In this document: one piece after another, positions 12,065 through 24,871 of the stretch
Numbering within the stretch: position 1 is the first letter of the stretch
Layout of the letters: each line of letters begins with the position of its first letter
Position numbers and translations under genes: made by a program
Assembly: GCA_907165135.1 (NCBI GenBank)
Contig: OU015569.1
Location: 4,216,001-4,280,000, forward strand
Direction: 5' to 3'
Length of the DNA: 64,000 bases
DNA from: Oikopleura dioica
Taxonomy: Eukaryota; Chordata; Appendicularia; Copelata; Oikopleuridae
Notes under the pieces: generated by a model
Told to the model about the DNA's origin: nothing
What the model saw: only the letters and a program-made list of their open reading frames with translations
The model's database searches: none

Positions 12065-13094
12065 AAAAACTCCGTCGCAAAGAACCCTGTCTACGATAAA
12101 AAATTGCTGCAAGAAATTTCACGTCCACCAGCTCGTCCACACTTTGCTTCAACTTTTGCGCTGCTTCTCGTTATTTTTGCCTGATCGAATGTTTCGCAGC
12201 TTCCCGCCGCTGTGAGAATAGTCGAGCGAATCAACCCAGCGAAATCATTGATCAAGCGACATCGTCTCAACGCGTTTTCCTTGGAGATGAACCTGACCTC
12301 TAATCAGTATCATCCTGGCTAATTCAGAAAATTCGTCCTACTGTTCAAATCGTTATTTATCAAGCACAATCGTTTTATTACTTAGGATCAAAATTAGGAA
12401 TCAGTTCACCTCTACCCACGATAATGATATTATATCATTACTTTCGAAAACGTTCAACATATTGTTCGAAAAGTTCCTTTTGTTTCCTTTATTTATTTTA
12501 ATCTTTCTTGTTCGGAAGTCTTAGCCTGGTGCGAAAATATTAGATATTTTAAGCTATCCGAACGTTTTATATTTAATTCATGAAATTTCGAAAATCTGGA
12601 ACAGGCTGTTCAACACCTGATAATATTTAATTAAATCCACTGATTGCTTTTCTTAGTGACTCTTTCTTGCGCTTTTCTTGGAAAAGAATCTTCACGAAAC
12701 TGGCAATTTGTTGCCGCTGGTTATTACCCGTTTTTTACATATTTTTCTTTACTTTGAATATTTTCTTAACCGTTGTTGCTCCGCTTCAACTTTTCTTTTT
12801 ATTCTGAAAATATAATATGACGCATAAAATTTCGCAACTTTCGTTTCTTTGTTTGTCTTATCGTTGCTGCTCTTATACGATTTACTTTCTTCACGATGTC
12901 AGATGTTTTTCAAAACCTCTATTTTTTTGGTTCACTCTTCTACGAAGTACTATACTCCAGTTATTTCTGAAATTATGGCCCAATTCAGAAGACAATTCAG
13001 AACACAATACCGTCATCGACAATTTTAAATGCGCATGGATTATCATTATGTGTAATTAAAAATGTGCCGAAATGATGGAATTTTCTTATTCTAT
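12065..13094. other. Intergenic stretch
   Basis: About 1 kb of AT-rich sequence downstream of FoxO. Short frames are present on the plus strand (12817 onward) but none has a recognisable motif. It probably contains the FoxO 3' UTR. Confidence 0.4.
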
Positions 13095-13477
13095 TTAAGG
13101 GGGGGGTCGACGAGAATTTTTTCAGGGGTGATCGTAATTTCTCTTGTACACATAGTCTGGCTATGAAACTTATATTTTTGGAATTGTCAGATCCTCCCGA
13201 ATCCGTTAAGCCTATAAACATTTGATAAAAATGAGATTTAGGGGGTGAAATTATGAAAAATGTAAAAAGAATGGCCATTTTTGGTGCATTTTCGCGAAAA
13301 TGCCCCTACTTTGAGGGGATTTTTGACCGATTTTTTCTGGCGAAAATTTTTTCTAGTTTTCGCCGCCTGATTTTTTCAACCCTTTTCTATCCACCAGTAT
13401 ACTCAGATTTTCCCTATCTTATCCGGTTTTCCCGCATTTTTGGTCACGGAAATCCCGATTCTCGTCGACCCCCTTAA
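13095..13477. mobile_element. MITE-like element with TTAA at both ends
   Basis: Starts TTAAGGGGGGGGTCGACGAG and ends with the inverted form ATTCTCGTCGACCCCCTTAA. The terminal repeats are about 20 bp, differing only in the length of the G run. TTAA at both outer ends is the target duplication typical of piggyBac-type transposases. The 380-bp interior has no coding capacity, so this is a non-autonomous copy. Assignment to the piggyBac superfamily rests on TTAA alone. Confidence 0.7.
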
Positions 13478-13858
13478 GTGTCCTAAATAGTTGCTATTTC
13501 CTGCAGAGTTAAATTGGCTCTGAACCGGGTCGTCTTCAGTAGTCAGTGATAACTGGAAAAGGAGGAAGCCAATTAAGAACCTTTTCGCATTTGGAAATAA
13601 CATCAGTTCCGTTTATTTTCGATGCGAAAAGCCAACATCGTCATGGTTATCGTATTCGTGTAAGGCAAACCTTTTTCCTCACCTGCTCTTATTACGTTTC
13701 CAACACATTTATCTTCAGTTCTCAAAAATTGTTATTCTACTTAATAATGCATTCAACCAAATTCATTAGAAATATTATTAAATAACGAATACCAACCTGT
13801 GTGACATTGCATTCGACGCATTGAACTGACTTTTCTCCTTTGCAGAGTGGCGTAGAGA

Positions 13859-16800
13859 ATGAAATCGGCAGAGGGGCAGAAACCCCGAATAAAAATCATT
13901 AATAAAGAAGACAATGGCCGGATAAGTTACGTCAAGTGCTTTGGAAACGAAGATGGTAATGAACTTTTAAATGTGGCCAATGCAGTGGAACTCTTCAACA
14001 AATACGGAGAAGATGCAACTAAAGCACTCGCTATTTTTGGTAGTGGCTGTTCGACTGTCAACCGACCGGCGAGATTCTTCGTTCTGAAGACGGATCCTGG
14101 AACCCCTATCCAGCCTCAACAACTTGTACGTGTTTTTAAATTTTAAAAAGTTTCATTCTGTGCGTAGGGAGCCACTCCAGTTTTCATTTTGCCGCAACAG
14201 CCCGTGAAAAAATTCTCCCCAATCCTTCCCAGACCGGTCAATGAACTTCGACCTGGGGGTAGCGGATCTCCGTCACTGGTTCCAAAAACTGAACTAGTAG
14301 CCGGCTTCTCTGGTGCATTAATAACGGGAAAAATGGCGCCGAAACCGATTGCGCCTAAGATCTTGCACGATGTTCAACAAGCCCGAGTGGAGAAGCAGCA
14401 GGAAGTAGAGAACGAAAATGATCGTTGGATGCAGGATGAAATCGAGGCTGTAAAGCAAGAAACCGATGCAACTGAAGAGATGGTTCAAGACTTAGCCGAA
14501 ACGCATGTTGTCAAGCAGGAAGATATCCAAGTAGCAGAAGACTGTTACGTGCAAAATGACAAAGTGGACGAGTTACTGCGTGCTTGTAAATTTGTTGAAG
14601 GCGGACTGGACAATAGTTTTGATGATGAAATACCGATTCCACTTGAGAATTCGATAGTTGAGTCGACAAAAACAAGACAGGAAGAGCCTCCGAAACCAGT
14701 GGAGCTTGCAAAACCACCAGAAGAACCCGTAAAGAAAAAGAGAGGAAGGCCCAAAGGATCGACCAAGAAAAAGATAGAAGAGCGAAAGAAGGAATTGTAA
14801 GTCTTATTAAATTTTCGTTTACTCACTGGGAGATGATTAGGGAGGCCCAAGGAATTCAGCCGAAGAAGAAAGCAGCGCCAAGGAAAAAGCTTGGTCGACC
14901 ACCAAAAGCCAAACCAGCGGCGAAAACAGCGAAAACTAAGAAGAAAAACTTCCCGATGCCAATTCTAATGCCAGACTCGTCAAGTTCCTCCTCCGGCTCA
15001 GACACGGAATCATCAGAGCCACCTTCATCTTCGGACTCCTCTGAAGACGAAGGGCCTCGTGTTAGCAAAATCAAGATGCCCGGAGAGTCGTTAGATAAGG
15101 TTAAAAAGCCTTCCAATGCGGCGAGATTAAAGACTCCTTCCAAGCCAGATCCTCCGATGCCACCTCCAAAAGCAAAATCACCACAGCGGGAGCAACCCCG
15201 AAAGGCCTCACTTACGAAGGAGCCCCCACAGCTCAACTCAAATTTGAAAGCGCCCCTCAAAAAATCCCAAACAACTAGTAAGCCTGAGCCGGCAAAGAAG
15301 ACCGTACCCGTCATCAGTGAACGAATCAAATTTTATAAGACCGTGGAGCAGATCGGCCACGACAAGCTTGAGCCTACTGGCTATATTCCTGGACAACTTA
15401 TTCAAGAAATCGAGCAAGCCGTGAGTAAAGGGTGTAACGGTGTAAATGAATTCGCGCGGAAACTTGTTGGGATGAAGACAATGGGCCACGAAGGAAAATT
15501 CATTATTTCTGACGAAGTGAATGGAAAACTTGGAGAGAGTGCGTTATGCAGAGCTGCTTCCATACGAGTTGCCAAGGGAGGCCCTTCTCTTATAACATCG
15601 CTTGTTCAAATCGCTGGAGCCGATACGCATCAAACTAACTCGAGTGGAAATACGGCACTGCATGTTGCCGCGGAGAATGGTATTCCTGGAAACGTAGCCA
15701 CACTGCTCAGTTTCAAAGCGCCTATCAACACTCGCAATAACAAAAAAGAGTCGGCTCTGTTGCTGGCTGTCAAACGCGCAACTAAATTTGAGAAGCTTTA
15801 CCTCAAGTGAGTTTTTAAGATTAGGGAACTAGATGCAAAAACTTTTTTATAGGATGACGGATATGAAAGACTTCAAAAATGAATGGAACGACGCCTTTCG
15901 GTGCGTGGAAATGCTCCTTAGTGCGGGTGCAGCTATCGACAAACACATAATGGATGCAGCGGAAACATCATCTGCTGCTGACCTTCTGTGTTTATATCAC
16001 TATACGATAGTCGAAAATGTCTATATGTTCGCAAAGAAGACACTTGGAAAGGCAAATTTGACGGTGCACGATAAGCTTCTGTACTCAACAACAATTGTCC
16101 CTCGCGATCAAAATGTTTTTGAATTCACGATTGAGCCGGTTGAATTTTTAAGGCCGTTTATGTTTCTGGTGAGATATTCGCAGTTACTCAGCTGATAATT
16201 AACTTTTAATCAGACGCTCTTCGCAGTTCATGGCAAATTTGAGGGATTCTCATCTGATCTAGAAAAACTAAAAGATATGCGACTCTCTGGTAATCCATGT
16301 TTGGTCAGAGATGCCAGGTGGCACCAACCAGATAATCACTCCAAGAAGTTCAAGATTATATCACTTGATGGATTTCCGAGCTATTCTGTATCGGTATTTC
16401 CCAAAAAAAAAATATTTCCTGAGTTCTCAAAATCATCTTTCAGGGCCCCTTTGAACCGGGCAAAGACATTGACAAATATGAGGACTGCGTGGACGATGAA
16501 CATTTCATAACATTCTTGAGCTACACTCCATATCGTGAAAATAAATATACTCTATCAATTGCGCCAGGTATTTGATTTCATCGAATGAATCTTGCCTAAC
16601 CGATAAATAAAGCGCATTGGACCGACGAAATTCTTTTCCTTGCAGTCTACCCAAGTGATATCCAGATCTCTGACGCAACGTTCCAAAAAGGCGCTCCAGA
16701 AATTTTGCGCCAGAAAGAACGAGCTTATGCAAAGTGGGAAAGAGCGATAGAACGGGCCAGAGTCGGCAAGTACCATTGGGAGGTACGGAAATGCTCTATC

Positions 16801-16900
16801 GTGCTAATCGAATCTAACACTTAAATTTCAGCGAGAATTCCCAGGTGAAGAGTGCCCTCTTTTTCGGAGGGGCGTCAATTTGAACAAATTAAAACACTAG
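13859..16900 (+). CDS. Nuclear AT-hook and ankyrin-repeat protein
   Basis: Start ATG follows an acceptor-like CTTTGCAG at 13840s, typical of trans-splicing. The first exon (13859-14125, phase 0) encodes a globular N-terminus. Then come acidic stretches, an AT-hook (KKRGRPKGSTKKK), a second hook-like motif (KKLGRPPKAKPA), a serine/acidic tract, and a region with ankyrin repeats (SGNTALHVAAENG, then RNNKKESALLLAVK, then CVEMLLSAGAAI). A C-terminal globular domain follows with no name I can give. The hooks bind AT-rich minor groove and ankyrins bind proteins, so a chromatin cofactor is likely (inference). ANK plus a C-terminal domain recalls BCOR-type corepressors but I cannot confirm it. About eight exons; stop TAG at 16898-16900. 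Confidence 0.7.
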
Positions 16901-17189
16901 CTTACATTATTCTGTCCTGAAAACTACTGATTTTTTATCTTCTTCTACTTGATACACTGCCTAAAATTTCCTTCCTTGGTTCATTCAGTTAACCAGGCTA
17001 CACTTTCATCACTGACCACTTTTTCTTCAAAGACAAGCTCACTGCTATACGACTCGTCTCAAGCCTGAATTCGAAAGTTTTCTGCTGAAGTAATAAAAAT
17101 TCTACCGATGAGACGGCTCACAAGTTTTGTCTGTCTGGTGGTGCAAAAATAATTTTATTCTGGTTATAGACTTCGAACTAAGGGTTAAA

Positions 17190-18127
17190 ATGAGAACGTT
17201 CGTTCTATCGCTTTTCACGCTTGCCACAGCGATATCCGATGCTGAAAAGTCACTCGGTAAATTTTTGGTGAATCGAACTGATCCAGTCGAACCTTGCTTC
17301 AGAGCCGAGTTCGTCATAAAGGTAAGAAGAAGTGAGTGCAGTTAATGACGATTATTCAGTTTCGGAATGGGGGAGATACAGTCGACTTCACGGATATCAA
17401 GCCAATTCTCGGGCTCAACAATGATAATGTCAACAACATAACCTCCAACTGTGATCGATTACAAATAGATAATATCCCCAATGAAAGCGGTGGAAGCTTC
17501 TCTTTGGCAATCGACATCAATGTGAGTTGATCATCATCCGAAGTAGCTCTTATTTTTTATTAAGATCAGAGAAGAAGCTGAAGGAGCTGACTGGTGGGAG
17601 GTCAATGAAATCAATTACACTGGATACGATACCGAGGGAAATGATCTTGGAACATTCAAAAATGATTCTATGCAGCGAATTTCCGCACCTCTTGCTGGTA
17701 CTTGGGGACAGGTTGTTATTATTAAAAATTACTTGATTAAAATTTATCTACAGTCGTTCCTGTGCAACGCTGGCTTCGATGTTGAACTCTGGAATGAAGA
17801 TCAGGACAAGTTTGTGACAATCAATCTAGCTCGTCTTCAAATTCAGCCGCACAAAGTCCCGGAAGATACATTTGCCAACCCCGTGATCTGCGAAGAAGGC
17901 AAGAGTTTCTGTTATAGAATTTCATTTAAAATTTTATGCTTCAGACATCAATATCGTCATCCCCGCCATCGTCGGGTCAATTCTTGGCGTTCTTGTTCTC
18001 GTCGTTTTGGTGAGCTATTTTAACTTGATTCTCCTTCCCCTAAATCATTTATTGTGATTAATTTTTTATTCAGGTGACTTACATCATTGGGCGCAAGAGA
18101 ACGCGCATCGCGTACCAAGAAATCTAG
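17190..18127 (+). CDS. LAMP-family lysosomal membrane glycoprotein
   Basis: Signal peptide (MRTFVLSLFTLATAISDA), a single lumenal domain of about 190 residues with spaced cysteines and N-glycosylation sites (NRT, NIT, NES, NYT), one transmembrane helix (VIPAIVGSILGVLVLVV) and a short tail GRKRTRIAYQEI. The tail matches the LAMP pattern of a basic stop-transfer followed by a YxxI lysosomal sorting signal at the very C-terminus. Vertebrate LAMP1/2 carry two lumenal domains; this copy carries one, like CD68/LAMP-type short members. Expected location: limiting membrane of late endosomes and lysosomes. Exons are separated by small GT-AG introns. Stop TAG at 18125-18127. Confidence 0.85.
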
Positions 18128-18666
18128 CTCTTCAGAGATTCTCCTTTTTCGTCTTTTTCTTCTTTATGCAACCAGAATATCAAAATCAAACGCCGAAATA
18201 ATTCAGTTCGTCATCTTTATCCTCAAAATTTAACAACAATAACTTGTGCTCTACTTTGTAGAATCTGCAAGTACTTTTCTGTTTATAAAAATGTGTGTCT
18301 AATTGACGAGAGTAAGCCTCCTAAACTCTCACTCGCCGTCAGAGGGCGATAGGATTTCCAGAAGATAGAAATTACACATGTTCTACTCGATTTTCTACGT
18401 CTAGAATTCCTAAACGGATAAACACTTCACATTCACCAAAATTCCTTCTAGCGAATTAAAAATTGATCTCAAAACGCTACTAAGGATCCTCACTCTACTT
18501 TCTATTCCAAAAATAATGGACTTCTTCCTTGATTTTTAATCTCTATTTTTTTTCATTGTCTTTAAATTTTCTTTATCGTGTCACTTTGCCATTTCTCTTC
18601 AAAAATACAAAACGATCCAAAACAAGCAACGTCGATTTCATTCTTTTCCCATCGAATTGGTTCAGA
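18128..18666. other. Intergenic stretch
   Basis: About 540 bases, AT-rich, between the LAMP and TTC19-like genes. No motif, repeat or RNA gene was recognised. Confidence 0.4.
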
Positions 18667-20243
18667 ATGATTCGTACTAGAATACTCAGATCATCAGGTC
18701 TTCTTGTTAGTCTTGGTAAATTGTTGGTCTTTAATTCCATACCTCCTCATGTTTTAGTATTAGTACCGAAGAGTGCATCACTTAGAAATACTGTTTTGGC
18801 CAAATCCTCTGAGCGCTCTTTCCGGGCAACAGATCATTTACGCCAAGACGCGAGCGAAAAGCAGTTAGAAAATATCCTGCGTAAAGGCACTAGTCAAAAA
18901 CATAATTTGATAATTCGCAAGTTTTGGGATCCATGATCGACGTTCTCCTCTTGCATGATAATGACTAGGGCGAAAGCGGATCAGTCGGCAGATGTATCTG
19001 AGAGGGCCACTCTTATGACACAGGCAGTAGAAGTCGCGGAAACAATTGAAATGCCATTCGGACATCAAGCTAAACTTTACGAAATGGCTGCGAACGCGCA
19101 CTACCAGCGAGAAAACTGGGACTTTGCCGAAAAGTACTTCCTTATCGATTCTTTGGGTTAGATAGATTTGCATAAAAAATTTATGTTTTATAATTGCATT
19201 GTCGCTCAAGTAACTCGCGGAACCAAGTAATAGTAATCGATACAGCTCCCCTTATATGTCTCTAGTCAGCCATTAAATATTTATATATACACAATATGTC
19301 TAACCCACTCGTTGCTATTAATCGATATGTACAAGCAGGAATAGGAAAGGGTGTATTATAAAAATCATAATTTTTTTGCTATCGATCCGCAGGATTTGCC
19401 GTCAAAAGTGAATTACTATAGATCCGTATTAGAGCCGAAGTCGCCGCAAATCATTCACATTTCGCTTTCACTAAGGTAAAAAGAGCTTTAGCTGACTAGC
19501 AATCACGTTTTTTATCAAGCCATGTTTTCTTCCATCGAAACGATCTTCCCAAGGCTAGATCTGGCTTTCACTGGTGCAAAGATGAAGCGAAGAAAATCCT
19601 TGATTCTGATAATTCTACAAATGCAAAATCTCTGTATGGTTTAGCTTTGGACGCACTTGGTCGATTTTATTATCAGTTTCTGGGTAGAATAGAAGGACTC
19701 CAAAGGAAATCCCCTTTAATGATGTACTATCTTTTATCCAATGTAAGACCGGACATCAACAAGAAGCTCTGGGACTTATTCGAGAAAGCATTAATTTAGC
19801 GAGGGAAATCGAACCGGGAAACAAAGAACGTATCGGCGTCTTGACTATCAACATGTCTTCTATTCTCGTAGACTTGGGCGAAATCTCTGAAGCTCTTTCA
19901 CTGCTTGGTTTGGACGGTTTATCTTTTGATTGTTATTGTGTTTTTTTAAGAAACTCTTATCCCTAAAAATCCGGAAGATATGGACTCGACAGCGGTGCAA
20001 GCATTAGGAATGGTTTTTATCGTTTTGATGCTTTACTTCATTTTAATACTTTTTTCTGAGATAGAGCGATAAATAACCATGCATTCAGTTAATATGTCGA
20101 TCATACACGAAGGAGACCGCGAAAAGAAGCAAGTGAAAGAATGCCTGAGCCGCGCAAAGTCGGGAGCTCTTAAACTTGATTCTGCTGAATTACTTTATCT
20201 TGTTAAAAGACATGCTGCCAAATTTAATGTAACACTGAGCTAG
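18667..20243 (+). CDS. TTC19-like mitochondrial TPR protein
   Basis: The N-terminus is basic and hydrophobic (MIRTRILRSSGLLVSL), as in a mitochondrial presequence. Downstream exons encode consecutive helical pairs: LMTQAVEVAETIEM and YEMAANAHYQRENWDFAEKY, then SGFHWCKDEAKKIL with YGLALDALGRFYY, then EALGLIRESINLAREIEPGN and TINMSSILVDLGEISEAL. Order and spacing resemble TTC19, an inner-membrane factor needed for respiratory complex III maintenance (family knowledge). A likely 45-bp intron splits the presequence at about 18715-18759. The join near 18880-18976 could be placed in more than one way, so exon ends there are approximate. Ends FNVTLS then TAG at 20241-20243. A generic TPR protein is the alternative. 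Confidence 0.65.
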
Positions 20244-20314
20244 ACTGACTCTTTCTGTCTTCATTCTCAAGAAGAATAAATGATAGCTGTCATTAAAGAA
20301 ATTTCATTTAGATA

Positions 20315-23159
20315 ATGCACAATGGAGATGGGATAGAAAGGCATGAGAAAGATGAAAATTTAATTGAAATTACAAAAACGACGCTTGAGATAAAAATTAA
20401 ACACCTGCGAAAAATTAGAGAGCTGACAGACGAAGGAAACCTAAAAGATATCGTTGACGATGTTCACGAAACCGAAAAAGATGTAAGCTCTTCAGACAAA
20501 AACCTGCTAACCACACATCGCTTTAGATCCTAGAAACTATTGCCGTGCTTATAGTCCTAAAGAAACGATTTTCTGTAAAAACGCAAACTAAACTTCTTCC
20601 TACGTACTTACTCCAGCTGGCATCATTCTCACTCAGGTAACGCATACTGTAAATGTTGATAGAAATGAGTTTTAGGGATTGGTGTATCGCCCTGGGGATT
20701 TCTGAAAGAGGCGGAGCAAAGATCGTGCAGAAGTTCGAAACCGACATTCTTGGTTTTTTGGAACTTTCAAATTGGGGCCGTTCGGGGGTTGGCTCGCACG
20801 CTGAATTGAGCGAGGAGAGTTTCAGAAAACAACTCACTCTTATAAAAGTATTTCTTTCTAATCGTTACGAACTTAGTACATGCGTTAAGGGAATTTCGGA
20901 GGAAGATGTCCGACGACTCTGGCATGCCAATCACAATCTCGCTCATTTAATTGATGCTCTGGAGCAGAGCAACGACTACTGTATTTTCTCGGCAGTCCGA
21001 CAGTTAACTGGAAAAAATGGCTATGACGCCACAATCAAAGAAGTAATCAACTCTAAAGAATAAGATCGTTAAACCGCTTTTAGCATTTTTGGTCGAGCTG
21101 GAAGCATGTAGATAGAGGTCAACTTGATACTGGTGATAGACGATAGTACGGGTTTTGTTATTGTACATTTTCGTTTAATATTTTTTAGTTCATCAGAAAG
21201 TTCCGAAGCAAGTGCGCACTCACCAGGTCTTCAGGATACGTCGACCAGTTCCGTATTTAGTCCGCTTCCGAAGATGAAGTCGCCAGAATCGAGCCATTCC
21301 AGATACGCACGGGACTCAGGTCTTGGAGACTCACAGCTCAAAAGCTTCTCAAAGCGTCTGCGACGATCGCAAGACACTTCTCGACTTTCTCCATCTTCAT
21401 CTAGAATCTGTGAAAATAGTATCATCGATCCATTTGCAGGTTATAATATTTCAAAATACAACAAGACGTCTTAATTGCATTTCGTAGAATCAAGTGCTAA
21501 AAGAAAAGAAGGTGTTTTTTCGTATCCAGATGCTCAGTCGACGCCCTATGTTAGAAATCCGAAACTGGCATTTACTGACAGAAGTCCTTTGCCACTCAAT
21601 ATCAACGACCTCTCGATGAATGACTCGATTAATGATGATAAACCATCGTGTTTGGTAAGTAAAAAAGTTCTCTTCCACTATAACTTCTCTATCTCTAGGC
21701 TTCTTATGATACATTTCATCATACGGAAACAGAGACAGATTCTGTGCAGGAGCTAAAAAACCCTCCTCGAACTCGAAACCGCTCTCAAGAAGTCCAAGAT
21801 CGAACCTCCGCCTTCAGAAACAAAAAGACTGCGTTTAAATCAATGCTTGTTGATTGGGAGGTGCATTTTGACGATCTTATCCTGGAAAGAGAACTTCCAG
21901 GCGGTCGTTTCGGTACCAAATGCCACATTTGCAAGTGGCACGGGAAATGTGTCATACGGTAAAATCCCCATTCAATAGTGATTGTTCATTTGTTTCCTCT
22001 TCAGCGTCGCGAAAGTTGATCTCAAGCCAGAAAATCCAAATGTACAAGCATTTAAACAGGAACTTCATCATTTCAAAAAAACTCGGCATGATAATGTGGA
22101 GTTATTTCTTGGCGCCTGTTTAACTCCACCAAATCTTGCAATTTTAACAAGATACTACCAAGGACCAAGACTTGATAAAAAGATAAAGGAGGAATCCCTA
22201 TCGCTAGGTAATTTACATAGTTTTAAGGAATAAAATATTGTTGACCTAGAAAACGCACGCCTTCTCGCTGATCATATAATTAACGGACTCAAATATCTCC
22301 ATGCCAAGGATATCCTTCACAAAGATCTTCGACCTGCGAATATAATGTATGATCTCGTCGGCAAGGTAACATAGTTAGAAGATAGTCCACAGCGTAATAA
22401 ATTTTATTAAGGCGGTCATAAAGGGCCTCGGTCTGGCAACGGTGTCTGCTTTAACTGGTGTTGGCTCGATACAGAAGAATCCTGCAACCGACAAATATTA
22501 TATTGATGTGCCTACAGATTGGATTCATCGTCTCTCACCAGAGCTCGCCACGATTGACCTTGAGAAATGTCAAAAATCATCCATCATTCCCAAGGTAGCA
22601 GGTTCTTTCTTCAATAACAGCTATAGTTTTTACAGCTAAACTATTCGAAAAAGTCGGATATTTACGCCTTTGGAGTATTATGGGCCGAGCTTATGCAAGC
22701 CGTTCATCGATCTACGCAGCCAGCCCCGCTTAGCCTGATGCTAGAAAATGACTTCAACTCGTCCCGCAGAGTTGAGAAGACGGAGCTGCGAATTGACTTG
22801 AACACGCCGCCTACTGACAATTTCGAAAGTAAACTTTTCAACGCCGGGTTAGGAAGAAAGATAGAAGTTCCTGATCCAATTCAGGATCAAGCACGCTGCC
22901 TAATCAATAGGTAATTACTTTCTCGCTTGAGCCAGGCTTGCGACCTCTGGGAGTCCTAGAGTAGGAATGAATGAATCACGCTATGGTTATGGAAGGGGCA
23001 CTTTTATGTTATTGAACTAAACAAATGAAATTAAGGTGCGTCGAGAGATCCCCCGCAAATCGCCCAGACTGTGAATGGATCGCCGAGAGACTTGATAAAG
23101 TTCAGCCGAACGCAGGACGTTTGACTCGCAGGTGCACTTACACTGCTCATCGTTCGTAG
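20315..23159 (+). CDS. Kinase suppressor of Ras (KSR) pseudokinase
   Basis: The N-terminal exons encode a helical region (IKHLRKIRELT, AVLIVLKKRF, FSLRDWCIALGI, IFSAVRQLTGKNG) that fits the KSR CA1 coiled-coil/SAM-like domain. A Ser/Pro-rich linker follows, then a kinase fold: WEVHFDDLILERELPGGRFG, WHGKCVIRVAKVDL, KKTRHDNVELFLGACLTPPN, YLHAKDILHKDLRPANIMYD. Two catalytic losses typical of KSR are visible: Arg where the VAIK lysine should be, and GLG in place of DFG. HKDL replaces HRDL. Role: scaffold that brings RAF, MEK and ERK together downstream of Ras. The junction between the CA1 part (frame closed at 21063) and the linker (open after the acceptor at about 21188) was not solved in phase, so two genes cannot be fully excluded. 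Stop TAG at 23157-23159. Confidence 0.8.
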
Positions 23160-24871
23160 AAATGTCGTATTATTCTGTAATGAATCATCGTAGAATTTTA
23201 AGACCATTCCCTGAAGGTTTTTAAAGAGCCCTGGCCAATATGATATTGGCTATATAATTATTTACCGAATACATGTCTCTATAAAAATTATCGAGACATT
23301 GAGAAACGCCGAATATTTCCTCTTTACCCCGCAAACATACACTCTTCTGTGATCTAAAAAGGCCGTTAACGAATCGGTGCTTTATTTTTATTCATTCATT
23401 CCTGGTATCATTGTTATCTTCTGTATATCTGTTTCATTTGTAAATTTTTAAATATCATTCTTTATTGTACCCTGATCCATGGCTATTCCCTACTTACAGT
23501 TCTATCTGCCCGCTGTTGCATATGAAGGAGTTTGACTACGCGATACTCATGATATAAATTATAATATAAATATTTGTGGTACTAAGCTTATGCCGAAAAA
23601 GTGCCGTTAGTAAAGAAGATAGCCAATTAAAAACAGTTTATTTATCCGAGATAATTTTTAAATATGTTGGACTCCTTAAATTCTCGAACGAACCCCTTAT
23701 TAAACGCATCAATGTCTGTGTAAATCTATCTCATCAAAATAATTTCTGTGCCTGGCACATAATTATTTTACGTTTGTTGAATTCTCATCTGTTATTCAAG
23801 TACTGTCTCTATAATTGACCTTTTCCTTTGAATAGGGGCGTTTCCTCGCCCTCTCTTATCCGAGATCGCCGAAAAAGTGGATTTTCATTCCCGCAAAAGG
23901 TTTTAAAAAATTGATAGTAGAGATCTTCATAAACTCTGTGATAGCCCTTCAATCATACGAGACAGAAGCAATTGCGACGAATCGAGCGAATCGATGAGCA
24001 CTTGGATTCCAAACTTGCAGCTCTCTTCAGTTCGAACAACTAAATCGACAATTAAATCTTCATTTATGCACTTTTCCTTTGCTTACTACCCGTCCAATCC
24101 CTTCCTTTTTTCAAATAACTCTTCAAGAAAGTCTGTCACTTTTACCTGACCTAGGACAGCTGTTTTTCTTTCTTCCTGATGTATTCATATCAGTTTCGCA
24201 TCATCACAATTAGCTCATGCGCGTAATAATACAAAATTGTACTCTATGAATACAAGGTCGTTTTGTTCTACCCAATCTCTTTCTTCGAATACTTCAAAAA
24301 TGTTCAGAATCTATATATTTTCTTCCGAATTCAACGAATCTTATCTTCAACCTTGTCTCGCTTCTTCCGCAAGCTCGCAAGAGTCGCTTTTATTCACACA
24401 TAGTATCTTCAAATCTAGTACAATATGCTTCCATTGACCTCACTCTTCATTTTCCACGAAAATCTAGGCGAAACGCCGAAAATACCTTTGTCAACCATGT
24501 ATACAATTTAGAACTGATGAGTATTTCGGACACATCGATGTAGAAATCTGCCTGGTGGCCAACATCTGATCCGATATAGAAGCTGGATAAATGGTTCAAG
24601 TGAATTCTTACTGTTATTTTACCCACTATTTATTACCTTCTATTTCCGCGCCTTTTAGGTCACGGTTGAAAAGGAGCGCAACAAACATTTGTTCAGCCCA
24701 CCGTTGACCCATTTCACAACTGACCCCTTTACCCTCTTTGTCGCCTTCTGTGACTTAGTTCTTGGTCCGTATAAGCAATCTCAAACTGAACAATTCACTC
24801 AATTTAATACAGCAGAATCCAGAAACTTGATTGATTTTTTTTTCTTATCAATAGAAATTAAGAACTAAGGA
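23160..24871. other. Intergenic stretch containing an orphan exon
   Basis: About 1.7 kb between KSR and the next kinase, AT-rich. The only coding-looking piece is at 23946-24042 (listed separately). No repeat or RNA gene was recognised in the rest. Confidence 0.4.
23946..24042 (+). pseudogene. Orphan C-terminal exon like that of the downstream kinase
   Basis: After an acceptor-like GTGATAG the frame reads PFNHTRQKQLRRIERIDEHL and goes on to a stop at 24040-24042. This resembles the last exon of the kinase at 27273-29097 (SQMRRIEQFDNDLANRQQVL). Both have the RRIE core and a coiled-coil pattern before the stop. No kinase domain precedes it here. It may be a relic of a lost tandem kinase copy, or a real final exon of an unrecognised gene. 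Confidence 0.4.
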
